A DNA stretch of 63,890 nucleotides, from assembly GCA_947459425.1 (NCBI GenBank), contig CANHDJ010000016.1, positions 1 through 63,890 on the forward strand, in the 5' to 3' direction. A program made the translations under genes and the position numbers. Every line of letters starts with the position of its first letter. Positions within the stretch are counted from its first letter, which is position 1. The notes below the pieces were generated by a model. It worked only from the letters and a program-made list of their open reading frames with translations, was not told where the DNA came from and searched no databases. The DNA comes from Ignavibacteria bacterium (GTDB lineage Bacteria > Bacteroidota > Ignavibacteria > Kapaibacteriales > UBA4661). Of this stretch, positions 20,419 through 29,937 are shown one piece after another.

Positions 20419-21243
20419 TTAGTTTTTGACAGGTTTAGCCACATAGAGATTCATTGCTTTATCAGAGGCAGTCGTAATGCCGCGTATCAAGGCAGAACTG
20501 AAGCCTTGATGCTCCATTTCGTTCAGCCCGGCAATTGTACAGCCACGCGGGGTAGTTACTTTATCAATTTCACTTTCGGGATGGCTACCGGAGAGCAGCA
20601 ACGATGCGGCTCCACGAGCCGTTTGCGCTGCCATTTTAATAGCCTCGTCTGCATGGAAGCCAATCTCAATACCGCCTTGCGATGCGGCGCGAATAGCACG
20701 AAGAAAAAATGCTATACCGCAGGCACAGAGCGCCGTTGCGGAGGTCATCTGCTCTTCGTGAATAACGACGGTTGCGCCGACGGTATCGAAAATTTGCTGT
20801 GCCACGCCGAGTGCTTTTTGGTGTTCGGTGTCGGCGGCAAGGCACGTCATAGACTCGCGTATGGCAATGGCAGTGTTTGGCATAGCACGGACAACGGGCG
20901 CATTTTTGCCCAGTTGCTTCGTGATTTCTGCGATGCTTGCGCCAGAAACAACAGAAATAATAATATGCTTTTTCGGATTAACCTCTTTTTTGATGTCCGT
21001 CAAAACCTCATTGAGCTGCTGAGGTTGTACCGCTAAAATAACGATGCTGGCGTTTTTTAGCGCCTCGGCATTATCAGCCGTGACGTTAATATTTTGTTTG
21101 GCGAGGTCGGAAAGAAGGCTCGTTCTGCGGCGCGTGATAGTGATGTGTTCGGCGGGAAGCAGCCCCGAAACGATTAAGCCTTGCGCAATAGCGATACCGA
21201 GATTGCCGCCGCCGAGAATAGCGATAGTGTGGTTAAAGTCCAT
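20419..21243 (-). CDS. proC: Pyrroline-5-carboxylate reductase
   Basis: 274 residues from the ATG at 21243; the open frame continues 73 codons upstream but that part overlaps the end of the BatA-like gene and has no homology-like features. Catalyses the last step of proline synthesis with NAD(P)H. Rossmann motif AILGGGNLGIAIAQGL at the N-terminus, AVQPQQL and VRAMPNTA in the middle, and a C-terminal dimerisation domain with ATALCACGIAF and VTTPRGCTIAGLNEME. Length and order are standard. It lies directly upstream of the DUF5103 gene. Confidence 0.94.
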   Translation of the reverse strand: MDFNHTIAILGGGNLGIAIAQGLIVSGLLPAEHITITRRRTSLLSDLAKQNINVTADNAEALKNASIVILAVQPQQLNEVLTDIKKEVNPKKHIIISVVSGASIAEITKQLGKNAPVVRAMPNTAIAIRESMTCLAADTEHQKALGVAQQIFDTVGATVVIHEEQMTSATALCACGIAFFLRAIRAASQGGIEIGFHADEAIKMAAQTARGAASLLLSGSHPESEIDKVTTPRGCTIAGLNEMEHQGFSSALIRGITTASDKAMNLYVAKPVKN

Positions 21244-21380
21244 GAGAACGATAGTTTGGTGAAAATAGAGTGATATTGCCGTTTGAAGGCACAAAATTAT
21301 CCAAATTCCGCGAATTAGCGATAAAAAGAACAAACGATGATTGATATTCCCGGCACGAATGTCGGAAATGTGCGCAAACA

Positions 21381-23549
21381 CTACGTTCCCGCAGCAACAC
21401 GCCTCGCCACAAGCATTTCTGCTATCGCCGCCAGCACTGCTCCCAACAAAAATACGCGCCATAGTTCCGTACCCGTGCTTGTTCGCAGCGCTTCAATACT
21501 GGCTTTGCGATAGTCGCTCATTACGCGAATTTGGTCTTTTTCGGGAACAAATCGGGCGAGAGCAGTTGTCATTTCATTTCCGGAAAAAGTCGTCATTATG
21601 GATTCCGACGCGGGAGCGTTGACGGCAAGCGTATGAAGTATTGCACCTTGCTTGCCACCCGCATCAGTGCTAATGGCATAAACGCCGGGCTGTTGCACAC
21701 CGCCTTCCAACGATAATACTGCTCCAGATGGCATTTGTACAGCTTGCCGCACCGATACGGCATTGGCGGGGTCGGTAACGTTCAAGGCTGCACCTTTGGG
21801 AAGTTTGCCAGAAAGGAGAATCGTAACCGATTGCCCAACAACCGCATCCGAAGCCGCAGAAGCGCTTGCTGTCAGATACGAAGCCGCTCGAAAAACGATA
21901 GGCGCAAAAATACCCGTGACAGGAAAATTGCTCCACCCCGTAAATGGCGGCGCGGCGCAGTAAAGTGCTTTACCCGTGCCAAGTTTACTTTCTGCCAGAA
22001 ATATGCCGTCGGGAAGTTCGATAAGCGCTTGTGCAGTCAAGCCGTTGCGCTGAAGCGGCAAAGCGCGGAGAAAGCGCGGCGATTCCACAAGTCGCTTGGA
22101 ATCAGCATTGTCACCTTTGAATACGCCATTAAAGAGCGGATGCCCTTTTTCCACCATCGTAAATTCTGCCTCGCCGCCCGATGCCGAAGCAGTTTGCGTA
22201 TAATCGCTGCTGCTGACCGCCCCGAATTTCAATGCCGACAATATCCCCGTATTGTAATTTTCTCCATCGCTACGATTGCCGCCAAAAATAAATACACCGC
22301 CGCCTTCCTGCACAAATGCTTGCAAGCGACTCACATCACTGGCAGAGAAGCGCGGCAAATTCACCAACATCACAGCATCAACATCATTCAGCGCCATTGC
22401 CGAAAGTGCTTCCGGCGGCAGAACACTAAGCGAGGAAACAATATTGCCCGAACGCAGCGCTAGTGCCAGTAATGACGTTTCTTCATCGGTGCCGATGATG
22501 GCGATACGCGGCTTTGGCGGCAGGGCAAAACCAAAATGGCGGCGGTTATCGGCTTCCAGCACATCCCCTTCCACTTCGACCATGCACCGAACCAGTCTGG
22601 ATGCGGTTTTGCCGTCAGCAACTTCTGGCGCGGCGGCGGCGATGGCGACGGTGCGTGTTTCTCCAGCAGGAATGTTGACTGTGCGCTGGGCAACGCGCTC
22701 ACCGTTCATCACCAAGCTCACAATCACGTCTTTTACGTCTTCTTTGCCGCTATTCCGCACTCGCGCTTCCACTTCGACGGGTTTGCCAGCCTCGAAAATA
22801 CGGGTCAGAAGATGGAGCGAATCCACCGACAAATTTTTCTCGCCCGCTTTGGAATCTTCGCCAATCGGCACAATCGTCAGCGCGGCTGATTTGGGAAAAA
22901 TCGTCGCAGAGTCGCGCTGTGCGCCCGGATCGTCGGAGAGAATATTGGTTTGATTGTCGGTGATGATAAAAATTTCTTGATTGATATTGCGGGCTTTTAC
23001 CAAAACAGACGAAGCAAGGCGCAAGGCGGATTCCAGCTTGCCGGTGGTGTAGGCAACGGGAAGATTTTGCACGGCTTCGGAAAGTGAGCCAAAATCCCGC
23101 GTGAACTCGAAATATCGGCGGTCGTCAAGGTTTGCCATTTGCACCAGCGCAACTTCGTCACCCTCGCCGAGCGAACGAATAATACGCAAAGCGGCTTCTT
23201 TCGCTTGCTTCATGCGCACACCGCGCTCATCGGCGAGTTCCATGCTGAACGAATTATCCAGCACAATCACGACTGAACTTTTGGCTTTTGCGCCCAAACC
23301 CGGAAATGCCGTCGGAATCGTCGGACGTGCAAAGGCTAACACGGCACAAACAACAATCAAAACCCGCAACGCTAACAATAACAGTTGCGTCAGTTTTAAG
23401 CGGCGAATCCGCGTTTTTTGGAGTTCTTTAAGAAAAGCAAGCGTGCTAAAGTCAATAATTTGCAGTTTGCGCAAGTTGAAAAAATGCAGGAGAATGGGAA
23501 TTGCTGCAGCAGCAAGTCCAAACAGAACGGCGGGATTGAGAAAAGTCAT
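21381..23549 (-). CDS. BatA-like membrane protein with VWA domain
   Basis: 722 residues from the ATG at 23549. The first 60 residues are the aerotolerance BatA N-terminal region: LNPAVLFGLAAAAIPILLH, then LQKTRIRRLKLTQLLLLALR with two membrane helices. A VWA domain (about 90-260) has the metal-site motif DNSFSM, followed by beta-sandwich modules and a ThuA/GATase-like segment around MLVNLPRFSASDV. A C-terminal helix (about 695-715) anchors the end. Such proteins are widespread in Bacteroidota with unclear function, perhaps in envelope stress or oxidative resistance. The gap to proC is 137 bases and to the upstream methyltransferase 106 bases. Confidence 0.86.
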   Translation of the reverse strand: MTFLNPAVLFGLAAAAIPILLHFFNLRKLQIIDFSTLAFLKELQKTRIRRLKLTQLLLLALRVLIVVCAVLAFARPTIPTAFPGLGAKAKSSVVIVLDNSFSMELADERGVRMKQAKEAALRIIRSLGEGDEVALVQMANLDDRRYFEFTRDFGSLSEAVQNLPVAYTTGKLESALRLASSVLVKARNINQEIFIITDNQTNILSDDPGAQRDSATIFPKSAALTIVPIGEDSKAGEKNLSVDSLHLLTRIFEAGKPVEVEARVRNSGKEDVKDVIVSLVMNGERVAQRTVNIPAGETRTVAIAAAAPEVADGKTASRLVRCMVEVEGDVLEADNRRHFGFALPPKPRIAIIGTDEETSLLALALRSGNIVSSLSVLPPEALSAMALNDVDAVMLVNLPRFSASDVSRLQAFVQEGGGVFIFGGNRSDGENYNTGILSALKFGAVSSSDYTQTASASGGEAEFTMVEKGHPLFNGVFKGDNADSKRLVESPRFLRALPLQRNGLTAQALIELPDGIFLAESKLGTGKALYCAAPPFTGWSNFPVTGIFAPIVFRAASYLTASASAASDAVVGQSVTILLSGKLPKGAALNVTDPANAVSVRQAVQMPSGAVLSLEGGVQQPGVYAISTDAGGKQGAILHTLAVNAPASESIMTTFSGNEMTTALARFVPEKDQIRVMSDYRKASIEALRTSTGTELWRVFLLGAVLAAIAEMLVARRVAAGT

Positions 23550-23655
23550 AGTGTCAGTACGGGCGAGAGATGAAACAACGCGAAAATCTTCCACAAAAGT
23601 ACACAAACATCGGCACGCGCACAACATCTGTACGGCGATTGGTGTTTTGACAGAA

Positions 23656-24384
23656 CTATTTCACAACGCGCATCACAATGACGCTTCCGGGCATTCCCAC
23701 ACCAAGCGTCATGCGGTCTATCGTGCGCCCAACCCATTGCAATCCCTTGGGATAGTAGTAGTCTAACTGCCCAACTCTACCAAATGTCCATGTCTGACAT
23801 TGAGAAAATTTGTGTGCGAGTTGCTGTATCTGCTTTGGCGTGTTGCTGCGATAAAATGTTGGATAATTTTCGTAGCGGTCTTTGCCGCGTCTGCCGTGCA
23901 TGGTGTTGAGATACATATTTTTTGCGCCGATGCGCTCCAAAAAAAGCGATATGGCGGGAAAATAATGCCTCGCATCTATCGTAAAGCTCCAAAATATGCC
24001 GCCCGGACGCAAAACTTCGTAAACTTTTTTCCAAAAACGCTCGGGATGCTCCAAGTGTTCCAATACCATGAAGGCAAAGGCAATATCCACCGATCCCGCG
24101 TCAATAGACGCATCTTCAAAAAAGCAATGATGCGTTTCGGTGAAAATATCGCCTAAAACAATGGATGTATCAGGCTCCACGCCAATATACCGCTTGGAAG
24201 CGTCTGCCAGTCCGGTTTGTATGTCATGCAAGGTGTCAAAGCCTTGTCCACAGCCAATGTCGAGCATTGTTGGTTTGTGCGGTAACATCTTCGCATCGTG
24301 CAAGATAGCATCGCGGAAAATCGGGGCACGCCATTCGCCAGTACGATAACGTTTCAGATAGGGCGTAAAATCAATGTTTGGCAT
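23656..24384 (-). CDS. Class I SAM-dependent methyltransferase
   Basis: 242 residues. The SAM-binding motif I is MLDIGCGQGFDTLHD, followed by an acidic YIGVEPD (motif II), DIAFAFMVLEHLEHPE (motif IV) and EVLRPGGIFWSF (motif V), the plain methyltransferase 11 pattern. The C-terminal 80 residues, rich in aromatic and basic residues, should set the substrate, which I cannot name. It is divergent from YfhO and has no evident ribosome site. Confidence 0.85.
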   Translation of the reverse strand: MPNIDFTPYLKRYRTGEWRAPIFRDAILHDAKMLPHKPTMLDIGCGQGFDTLHDIQTGLADASKRYIGVEPDTSIVLGDIFTETHHCFFEDASIDAGSVDIAFAFMVLEHLEHPERFWKKVYEVLRPGGIFWSFTIDARHYFPAISLFLERIGAKNMYLNTMHGRRGKDRYENYPTFYRSNTPKQIQQLAHKFSQCQTWTFGRVGQLDYYYPKGLQWVGRTIDRMTLGVGMPGSVIVMRVVK

Positions 24385-24577
24385 TGTGTTTCACTATTGG
24401 TTTTCATTGAACTGAGTGATTATTACCTCTGCAATATGCCTCGTTTTTTTGACTTATTCAATTTTCAAGCACTTCTTCGGTTGATGATATTGGGTTGCCA
24501 GCCATTACCGAGCGGAGCAAAGATTGGTGCAGGTTTAAGGTTTTCGTGTGATTGTCGTATCGACTTCTCTACATCTG

Positions 24578-24609
24578 TTTGCAATTCACAGGAAATTTGC
24601 TTAACTTTC
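24578..24609 (+). promoter_or_regulatory. Candidate promoter ahead of YfhO
   Basis: TTTG at 24578-24581, 20 bases, then TAACTTTC at 24602-24609, one base off TAnnTTTG. A transcript from here would begin about 15 bases before the hairpin at 24631. Confidence 0.4.
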
Positions 24610-24630
24610 GCGCCGTTGCCGTCAACCCTG

Positions 24631-24655
24631 AAAACCCCGACTTTATCGGGGTTTT
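24631..24655 (+). terminator. Hairpin in the YfhO leader, possible attenuator or small-RNA terminator
   Basis: Perfect 10-bp stem AAAACCCCGA / TCGGGGTTTT with a 5-base loop. It is symmetric, with four A before and four T after, so could end a transcript in either direction. Its position between two divergent gene starts is unusual for a simple gene terminator. Confidence 0.6.
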
Positions 24656-24760
24656 CCTGTTCTAGGGAAGGGTTTGAAGGATGCAATTTTAGCACATAAC
24701 CCAATCAACGGAACTATTCGCCTTGTATTCCCTCATTTTCATTTCGTCAGGACTATCATC

Positions 24761-27352
24761 ATGGCAAAACAGCCACACTCTTCGCCAAAACGCAACACAG
24801 CGCACAAAGGCGTTCAGCAATCTTCCGCCAAACCCCTTATTCCCGAACAGTACCAAAGCCTTGCTTATTGTGTTGCTTTGGCGCTTGCTGTCTTGATCTT
24901 TCTACGTGGAACGCTCTTTGGAGGCGGTATTTTCTTTGCGTCGGATAATATTGCGTCGGGCAGCTTCGTTCCCTTTTTGGAGGCAGCAAAAAAGAGCGGT
25001 GAATTTCCCCTATGGCTACCATACATTTTTTCCGGCTTGCCAAGTTATGCAGCCCTTTTAACGACCGGCGACCGTTGGTGGGATTTTATCATGGTGATAT
25101 TTCATGCTGTTACTAACGGCTTCGGTACGGTGCTTCAAAGCGATGCGGCACGGGTGGGGGCGTATTACACGCTTTACGGAATTGGAATGTTTCTGCTCAT
25201 GCGGAGCAAGCAACAAAGCCGTTTTGTAGCATTTTTTACCGCATTTTCGGCAGTGTTTTCGACATTCATCATTGTGTGGGTGATGATTGGACATAACACC
25301 AAGCCCATAGCGCTTATGACATTTCCCTATATTCTGATGTGTCTTGAAAAAATCCGTGAGCGCTTTAGTTGGTTCTATGCGGCGTTGCTGGCGGTTATTA
25401 CGCATATTTTGGTTGAATCCACGCACGTTCAGATGGTGTTTTATGGCGTATGTTGTTTTGGGCTGTATTTTGTTTTTGAGATAGTGAGCCGATTGATAAA
25501 AAAAGAAGCTATTTCGGGTGTGCTGAGAGCCGCAGGAATACTGGCTGTTGCTGGTGGTTTGTCGTTTGCAATGGCATCAGACCGCTATTTGTCGGTTATG
25601 GAATACACGCAATACTCCACACGCGGCACCGCACCTATCGAAAAAGCCGTCGGGCAAAAGCAAGATGCCGCAGGCGGTTTTGATTATGAGTACGCCACAA
25701 ATTGGTCGTTCAGTCCACAAGAAATGATGACATTTTTGGTGCCGAACTATTTTGGTTTTGGCAAAATGAAGGTTGGAAATGAAGTCCAAAGCACGTATTG
25801 GGGGCAAATGCCTTTTACTGATGCAGCAAATTACATGGGTATTGGTGTGCTAGCGCTAGCGATTTTTGGTGCTTGGCATTGGCGGCGCGATACCTTTGTG
25901 CAATTTCTTGTGGCAATGGCGGTTTTTGCGCTCATTTTGTCATTTGGTAAAAACTTTCCTCTGTTGTACAACCTCTTTTTCAATCTCGTTCCCAACTTCA
26001 ACAAATTCCGCGCACCCCAGATGGCGCTTGCTCTCATGCAATTTGCCGTGCCGATTTTGGCGGGCTATGGTCTGACAGGAATTTTGGGGCAGCGCAATAC
26101 CACCGATCACGAGCGCCATAGCGCTGTTCAGCGTAAATGGCTGTTGATTGGTGTTGGCGGTGCGGCACTGTTTTTGCTGGCAGGCTTTGCCTTTAGTGCC
26201 GTTGGCAAAGAGCAGTACGTCAAAGCTGTTGGTGATGCAACGAGCGAACAGTACCAAAGTGTATTGGCGCAAGTACGTGACAACCCACAGCAACTTGCGG
26301 CATACAAAGAACGTATCGCGCAAATTGCGGGTGAGCGCGGTCAGCAAATTTATACATTGATGATAGAGGATTGGTATGCAACGGCGCTGCTCGGACTGGC
26401 TTCCATGCTCACGGTCTGGCTGCTTGTGCGTGGGACCTTACCGCAATGGGTTGGTCTCTCGCTCTTGGGGTTGTTGATGATTATAGACCTTTGGCGCGTG
26501 AGTTCGCGTCCGATGGAGATTTCTAAGCAAAATTATCAAGAAACGGTCTTCCGCAAGACCGATGCGATTAGTTTTATTCAAAATGACAAGTCTCTTTACC
26601 GCGTGGCAGACTTCAACCAATCCCCGAATGTGATGGCATACTTTGGCTTACAGCATATTCACGGTTACCATTCGGCAAAACTCCGTATTTATCAGGATTT
26701 GCTGGATGTGGCGGGAAATGGCGGCGGATCGGTGATTGCGAATCCATTTTTGTGGAACATGATGAATGTGAAATATCTTCTTTCGGAACGCCCGTTGATG
26801 GAAGGAATGCAGCCCGTGTTCAAATCGCAAGAGGCGCAAATGCTGGTGTATGAAAATCCCTCAGTTCTGCCCCGTGCCTTTTTCGTGAATCGCGCCGAAG
26901 TTGGGAAGCAAATGGATATTCTGCAACACCTGAAAAATGGCGATTTTGCACCGCTTGAGGTTGCGTATCTTGAAAAACCGCTTCCGCAGCCGATTGATAC
27001 GGTTGTTGGCGATATGATGGAGCATATCAACCGCGTTAAATCTACCATTTACAAAAACGAGAAGATTGCTTTTGAGGTCGAGGCGACGGGAAATAATTTG
27101 CTCTTCCTGAGCGAAGTCTATTACCCCGCAGGCTGGAAGGCATATATTGACGGCAAAGAGACCGAAATTTTCAAAACCAACTATGCTTTCCGCAGCGTGA
27201 TTGTTCCGCCTGGCAAACATACTGTCGAGATGCGTTTTACTTCAGACCGCTTTGGCTTAGGAAAAAATCTCAGTTTAGCGTGCAATGTCCTTGTTTTGGC
27301 GGTGTTAGGCTTTGGCGTTTGGCAATGGCGCAAGGAAAAGGGACAAGCGTAA
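24761..27352 (+). CDS. YfhO family membrane protein
   Basis: 863 residues from the ATG at 24761, which follows an AGGA ribosome site; 29 further codons upstream are open but unlike the family. About a dozen hydrophobic segments (first at about 27-46) alternate with a large soluble loop and a C-terminal beta-rich domain (GKHTVEMRFTSDRFGLG followed by the last helix). The pattern PFLEAAKKSGEFPLWLPYIFSGLP near residue 70 and YYPAGWKAYIDGKETEI near the end are typical of YfhO proteins. In Firmicutes relatives take part in glycosylation of teichoic acids; in Bacteroidota the role is unknown, probably glycosyl transfer to an envelope glycan. Confidence 0.88.
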   Translation: MAKQPHSSPKRNTAHKGVQQSSAKPLIPEQYQSLAYCVALALAVLIFLRGTLFGGGIFFASDNIASGSFVPFLEAAKKSGEFPLWLPYIFSGLPSYAALLTTGDRWWDFIMVIFHAVTNGFGTVLQSDAARVGAYYTLYGIGMFLLMRSKQQSRFVAFFTAFSAVFSTFIIVWVMIGHNTKPIALMTFPYILMCLEKIRERFSWFYAALLAVITHILVESTHVQMVFYGVCCFGLYFVFEIVSRLIKKEAISGVLRAAGILAVAGGLSFAMASDRYLSVMEYTQYSTRGTAPIEKAVGQKQDAAGGFDYEYATNWSFSPQEMMTFLVPNYFGFGKMKVGNEVQSTYWGQMPFTDAANYMGIGVLALAIFGAWHWRRDTFVQFLVAMAVFALILSFGKNFPLLYNLFFNLVPNFNKFRAPQMALALMQFAVPILAGYGLTGILGQRNTTDHERHSAVQRKWLLIGVGGAALFLLAGFAFSAVGKEQYVKAVGDATSEQYQSVLAQVRDNPQQLAAYKERIAQIAGERGQQIYTLMIEDWYATALLGLASMLTVWLLVRGTLPQWVGLSLLGLLMIIDLWRVSSRPMEISKQNYQETVFRKTDAISFIQNDKSLYRVADFNQSPNVMAYFGLQHIHGYHSAKLRIYQDLLDVAGNGGGSVIANPFLWNMMNVKYLLSERPLMEGMQPVFKSQEAQMLVYENPSVLPRAFFVNRAEVGKQMDILQHLKNGDFAPLEVAYLEKPLPQPIDTVVGDMMEHINRVKSTIYKNEKIAFEVEATGNNLLFLSEVYYPAGWKAYIDGKETEIFKTNYAFRSVIVPPGKHTVEMRFTSDRFGLGKNLSLACNVLVLAVLGFGVWQWRKEKGQA

Positions 27353-27383
27353 TACTCAAATGGTAAACGGCTCAGGTATCATA

Positions 27384-27413
27384 CCGTCGGGCGGCTTCTT
27401 CGCCGTCCGGCGG
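27384..27413 (+). other. Strong GC-rich hairpin upstream of the ABC exporter
   Basis: A 12-bp stem (CCGTCGGGCGGC with GCCGTCCGGCGG, two G-U pairs) and a TTCTTC loop in the 105-base gap between YfhO and the MsbA-like gene. No T-run follows, so it is not an obvious terminator. It could stabilise the upstream mRNA end or mask the start of the next gene. Confidence 0.5.
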
Positions 27414-27457
27414 GTTCGACTAATTACACCATTCCGTCCGAACTTTTTGCTATCATC

Positions 27458-29284
27458 GTGAAAATATTCCTTCGTCTTCTCGGTTTTGTCCTACCGTACA
27501 AATGGCTTGTTTTCTGGTCTCTCGTCTTTGGTGCGGTATTTTCTCTGCTTTCGGCAGTGTCTATTGCTATTGTGCAGCCAATTTTCCAACTCTTATTCGA
27601 TAATATTGCCCTTCCCGTAAGTCCGCCAGATGCAGGTATTCTTGCACAAGCGAAGGATGGCTTTTATCGCACCATTGCGGGGTATGTCGTTGCCAATGAA
27701 ACAAAGTCCTCAGCACTGGTCAGAATTGGTCTATTGATTATCGGTGTTTTTGTGCTAAAAAATATCACGAAATATTGCTGCAATATTCTCACAACGCTGC
27801 TCAATGAAAGCCTTATTCGCTCTATTCGTGAGCAGGTCTTTGGGAAAATGATGCATTTTTCAATGGATTTTTTTACAGCACATAAAGGCGGACATCTTGT
27901 TTCGGTAATAGCAAACGATGTCGGTGCGGTGCAGGGAAGCGTTACCGCCGCAACAATGGCACTCGCCCGCGAACCCCTTCAAATCGTGCTTTTTTTGCTT
28001 ATGTTGCTTTCGCTTTCGCCCTTTTTGACGTTTGTTGCCTTTGCCACCAGCATTTGTGCGCTTTTGCTCATCCGCATTGCCACAAAGACGCTTCGACGCT
28101 ATGCTGGTCGAATGCAGAGCGTCATGGCAAATTTTACCTCAGTTTTGCAAGAGGCACTCGGCGGAATCAGGATTATCAAGGCGTTCAGCATGGAAGAGCG
28201 TGTCATTGGGCTGTTCACGGCACAAACCCGGAGTTATGTTCGGGCGGCATCGAAATATCAGCGTGTGTACGACCTTGTTCCTGCGATTAGCGAAATTTTT
28301 GCCATTGTTGCGCTTGCTGTAGTGCTGTACGTGGGTGGCGGGCAAGTCTTTTCAGGAGAAATAAAAAGCCACGAGTTAATTACATTCTTGTTTGCGCTCT
28401 TTAGCATTATGTCGCCCATTACCAGCGTTGCCAGCCTTCCGGCGCAGGTGCAACGCGGCTTGGCATCGGCAGAAACAATATTTGCCATTCTTGACCGTTT
28501 GCCGAGTGTCGAGGATGGCAAAGGTATTGTTACGGGCTTTGAACGAGAAATTACTATTGAGAATATTAATTTTTCCTACGAGCCGAGCCGTAATATTTTG
28601 CAACAGGTTTCGTTTCGGATTGAGAAGAACAAGAAAATTGCGTTGGTTGGCGCAAGCGGCAGTGGAAAATCCACGATGTGCGACCTTATTATTCGTCTCT
28701 ACGACCCGACAGCAGGAGCGATTTTGCTGGATGGCGTGAATATTCGGGAGCTGACGTTTGCCTCGTATCGGCGTTTATTCGGCGTTGTTTCGCAGGAATC
28801 CTTGCTGTTTAACGACACCATTGCCAATAACATCCGCTTTGGTGCAAAAGAAACGCTGACGGACGCACAAGTCCGCGAAGCGGCGCGAATTGCCAACGCG
28901 CTGGAGTTTATTGAAAAGCTGCCCAATGGCTTCGAGACCAATATCGGTGACAGAGGCGTACTGCTTTCCGGCGGACAGAAACAGCGCTTGGCGATTGCAC
29001 GAGCATTGGCGGGAAGTCCGGCAATTTTGATTTTTGATGAAGCGACTTCCGCACTGGATTCCGAGTCGGAGCGCTTTGTGCAGGAGGCAATTAACGCCGT
29101 TTTGGAAGACCGCACGGCTGTTATCATTGCGCATCGCCTTTCGACCATCTTGAGTGCTGATGAAATCTTGGTTTTTGACCAAGGACGCATTTGTGAGCGC
29201 GGTACACATAGCGAATTGCTTGCGCAAAAAGGCGTGTACGCTCGGTTGTACGAAATTCAATTTGGCAACGGCACATTAGATTGA
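27458..29284 (+). CDS. MsbA-like ABC exporter (fused permease and ATPase)
   Basis: 608 residues, start codon GTG at 27458. A six-helix membrane domain occupies about 15-325 and an ATPase about 350-600. Walker A is GASGSGKST, the Q-loop VSQESLLFN, the signature LSGGQKQRLAIARAL, Walker B ILIFDEATSALD and the switch His is in IAHRLST. The architecture matches lipid A or lipid flippases of the MsbA type and related peptide and drug exporters; the LPS genes elsewhere in the window make a lipid role plausible but not shown. The next small gene follows after 37 bases. Confidence 0.9.
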   Translation: MKIFLRLLGFVLPYKWLVFWSLVFGAVFSLLSAVSIAIVQPIFQLLFDNIALPVSPPDAGILAQAKDGFYRTIAGYVVANETKSSALVRIGLLIIGVFVLKNITKYCCNILTTLLNESLIRSIREQVFGKMMHFSMDFFTAHKGGHLVSVIANDVGAVQGSVTAATMALAREPLQIVLFLLMLLSLSPFLTFVAFATSICALLLIRIATKTLRRYAGRMQSVMANFTSVLQEALGGIRIIKAFSMEERVIGLFTAQTRSYVRAASKYQRVYDLVPAISEIFAIVALAVVLYVGGGQVFSGEIKSHELITFLFALFSIMSPITSVASLPAQVQRGLASAETIFAILDRLPSVEDGKGIVTGFEREITIENINFSYEPSRNILQQVSFRIEKNKKIALVGASGSGKSTMCDLIIRLYDPTAGAILLDGVNIRELTFASYRRLFGVVSQESLLFNDTIANNIRFGAKETLTDAQVREAARIANALEFIEKLPNGFETNIGDRGVLLSGGQKQRLAIARALAGSPAILIFDEATSALDSESERFVQEAINAVLEDRTAVIIAHRLSTILSADEILVFDQGRICERGTHSELLAQKGVYARLYEIQFGNGTLD

Positions 29285-29321
29285 TATTCTGCTCCACATT
29301 ATTCTCTTCTATTTCAACACC

Positions 29322-29756
29322 ATGCCCATTTCCGAACAAACCCAATCGGTGATAGCGTATTTTGATACCTATTCCGGTTTTACGCTGCGCAAGAAAAATG
29401 ACTTGGCAGAAATTCTTGATATTGCCGCCACCAGTGGTGATGCGGAGAATTTCAATGCGGCAGTTTTCACAGGAAAAATCGTTTGGAATCTCTATTCTCA
29501 ACTGCGCAAAATCACTTCTGGTGATACGGCTTACGCCAATATTGAACAAGAGTTTGCCAATGCCGTCAATGCCTTACGCGAATACGTGCTTCTTTTTGCA
29601 AATCTCAGCGAGGATATAGCTGTGAGGCAACGTTTTCAAGAAGTATATTTGGATGTAAATCAAGGGACAATGAGGAATTTGGTAGATTTTGCGCACGATT
29701 TAGCACGGTTCAAAGATATGCAAAGCGATGCGCAACGTCGTTCAACGCAGACTTAA
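29322..29756 (+). CDS. Hypothetical helical protein
   Basis: 144 residues, not recognised. No signal peptide or membrane segment. The sequence is mostly amphipathic helix (SGDAENFNAAVFTGKIVWNLY, then ANIEQEFANAVNALREYVLLF), suggesting a small cytoplasmic helical bundle. It follows the ABC exporter by 37 bases in the same direction and may be co-transcribed with it. Confidence 0.6.
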   Translation: MPISEQTQSVIAYFDTYSGFTLRKKNDLAEILDIAATSGDAENFNAAVFTGKIVWNLYSQLRKITSGDTAYANIEQEFANAVNALREYVLLFANLSEDIAVRQRFQEVYLDVNQGTMRNLVDFAHDLARFKDMQSDAQRRSTQT

Positions 29757-29802
29757 TCAAGGTGGCATTTTGTTTTAGTGAGTTTACGTCGTCTAACACT
29801 AA

Positions 29803-29832
29803 AAAAGCCGCTCCAGGAATGAAGCGGCTTTT
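29803..29832 (-). terminator. Terminator of the tRNA gene
   Basis: Perfect 10-bp stem AAAAGCCGCT / AGCGGCTTTT with a 10-base loop. On the minus strand it ends in six T, 12 bases after the tRNA. On the plus strand it could also stop transcripts from the small gene ending at 29756. Confidence 0.85.
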
Positions 29833-29844
29833 GAGATTTTTATG

Positions 29845-29917
<73 letters not shown>

Positions 29918-29937
29918 GAGGAAATTGTAACAAGAGA

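Larger units (their letters stand above)
24385..24760. other. 376-base divergent intergenic region with promoter and hairpin
   Basis: Lies between the divergent starts of the methyltransferase and YfhO genes. Open frames here (79 codons minus, 133 codons plus) show no recognisable protein features. A promoter-like pair and a strong hairpin, listed separately, sit in the right half. Nothing else recognised. Confidence 0.5.

Noticed and set aside
24465..24704. 79-codon minus-strand frame overlapping the hairpin
   Set aside because: No homology-like features, no ribosome site, and it crosses the hairpin; probably chance.
27361..27430. tRNA-like look (GGGTTCGAC, CACC, D-arm-like stretch)
   Set aside because: No acceptor or T-stem can form, and the pairing seen is the separate 12-bp hairpin; not a tRNA.
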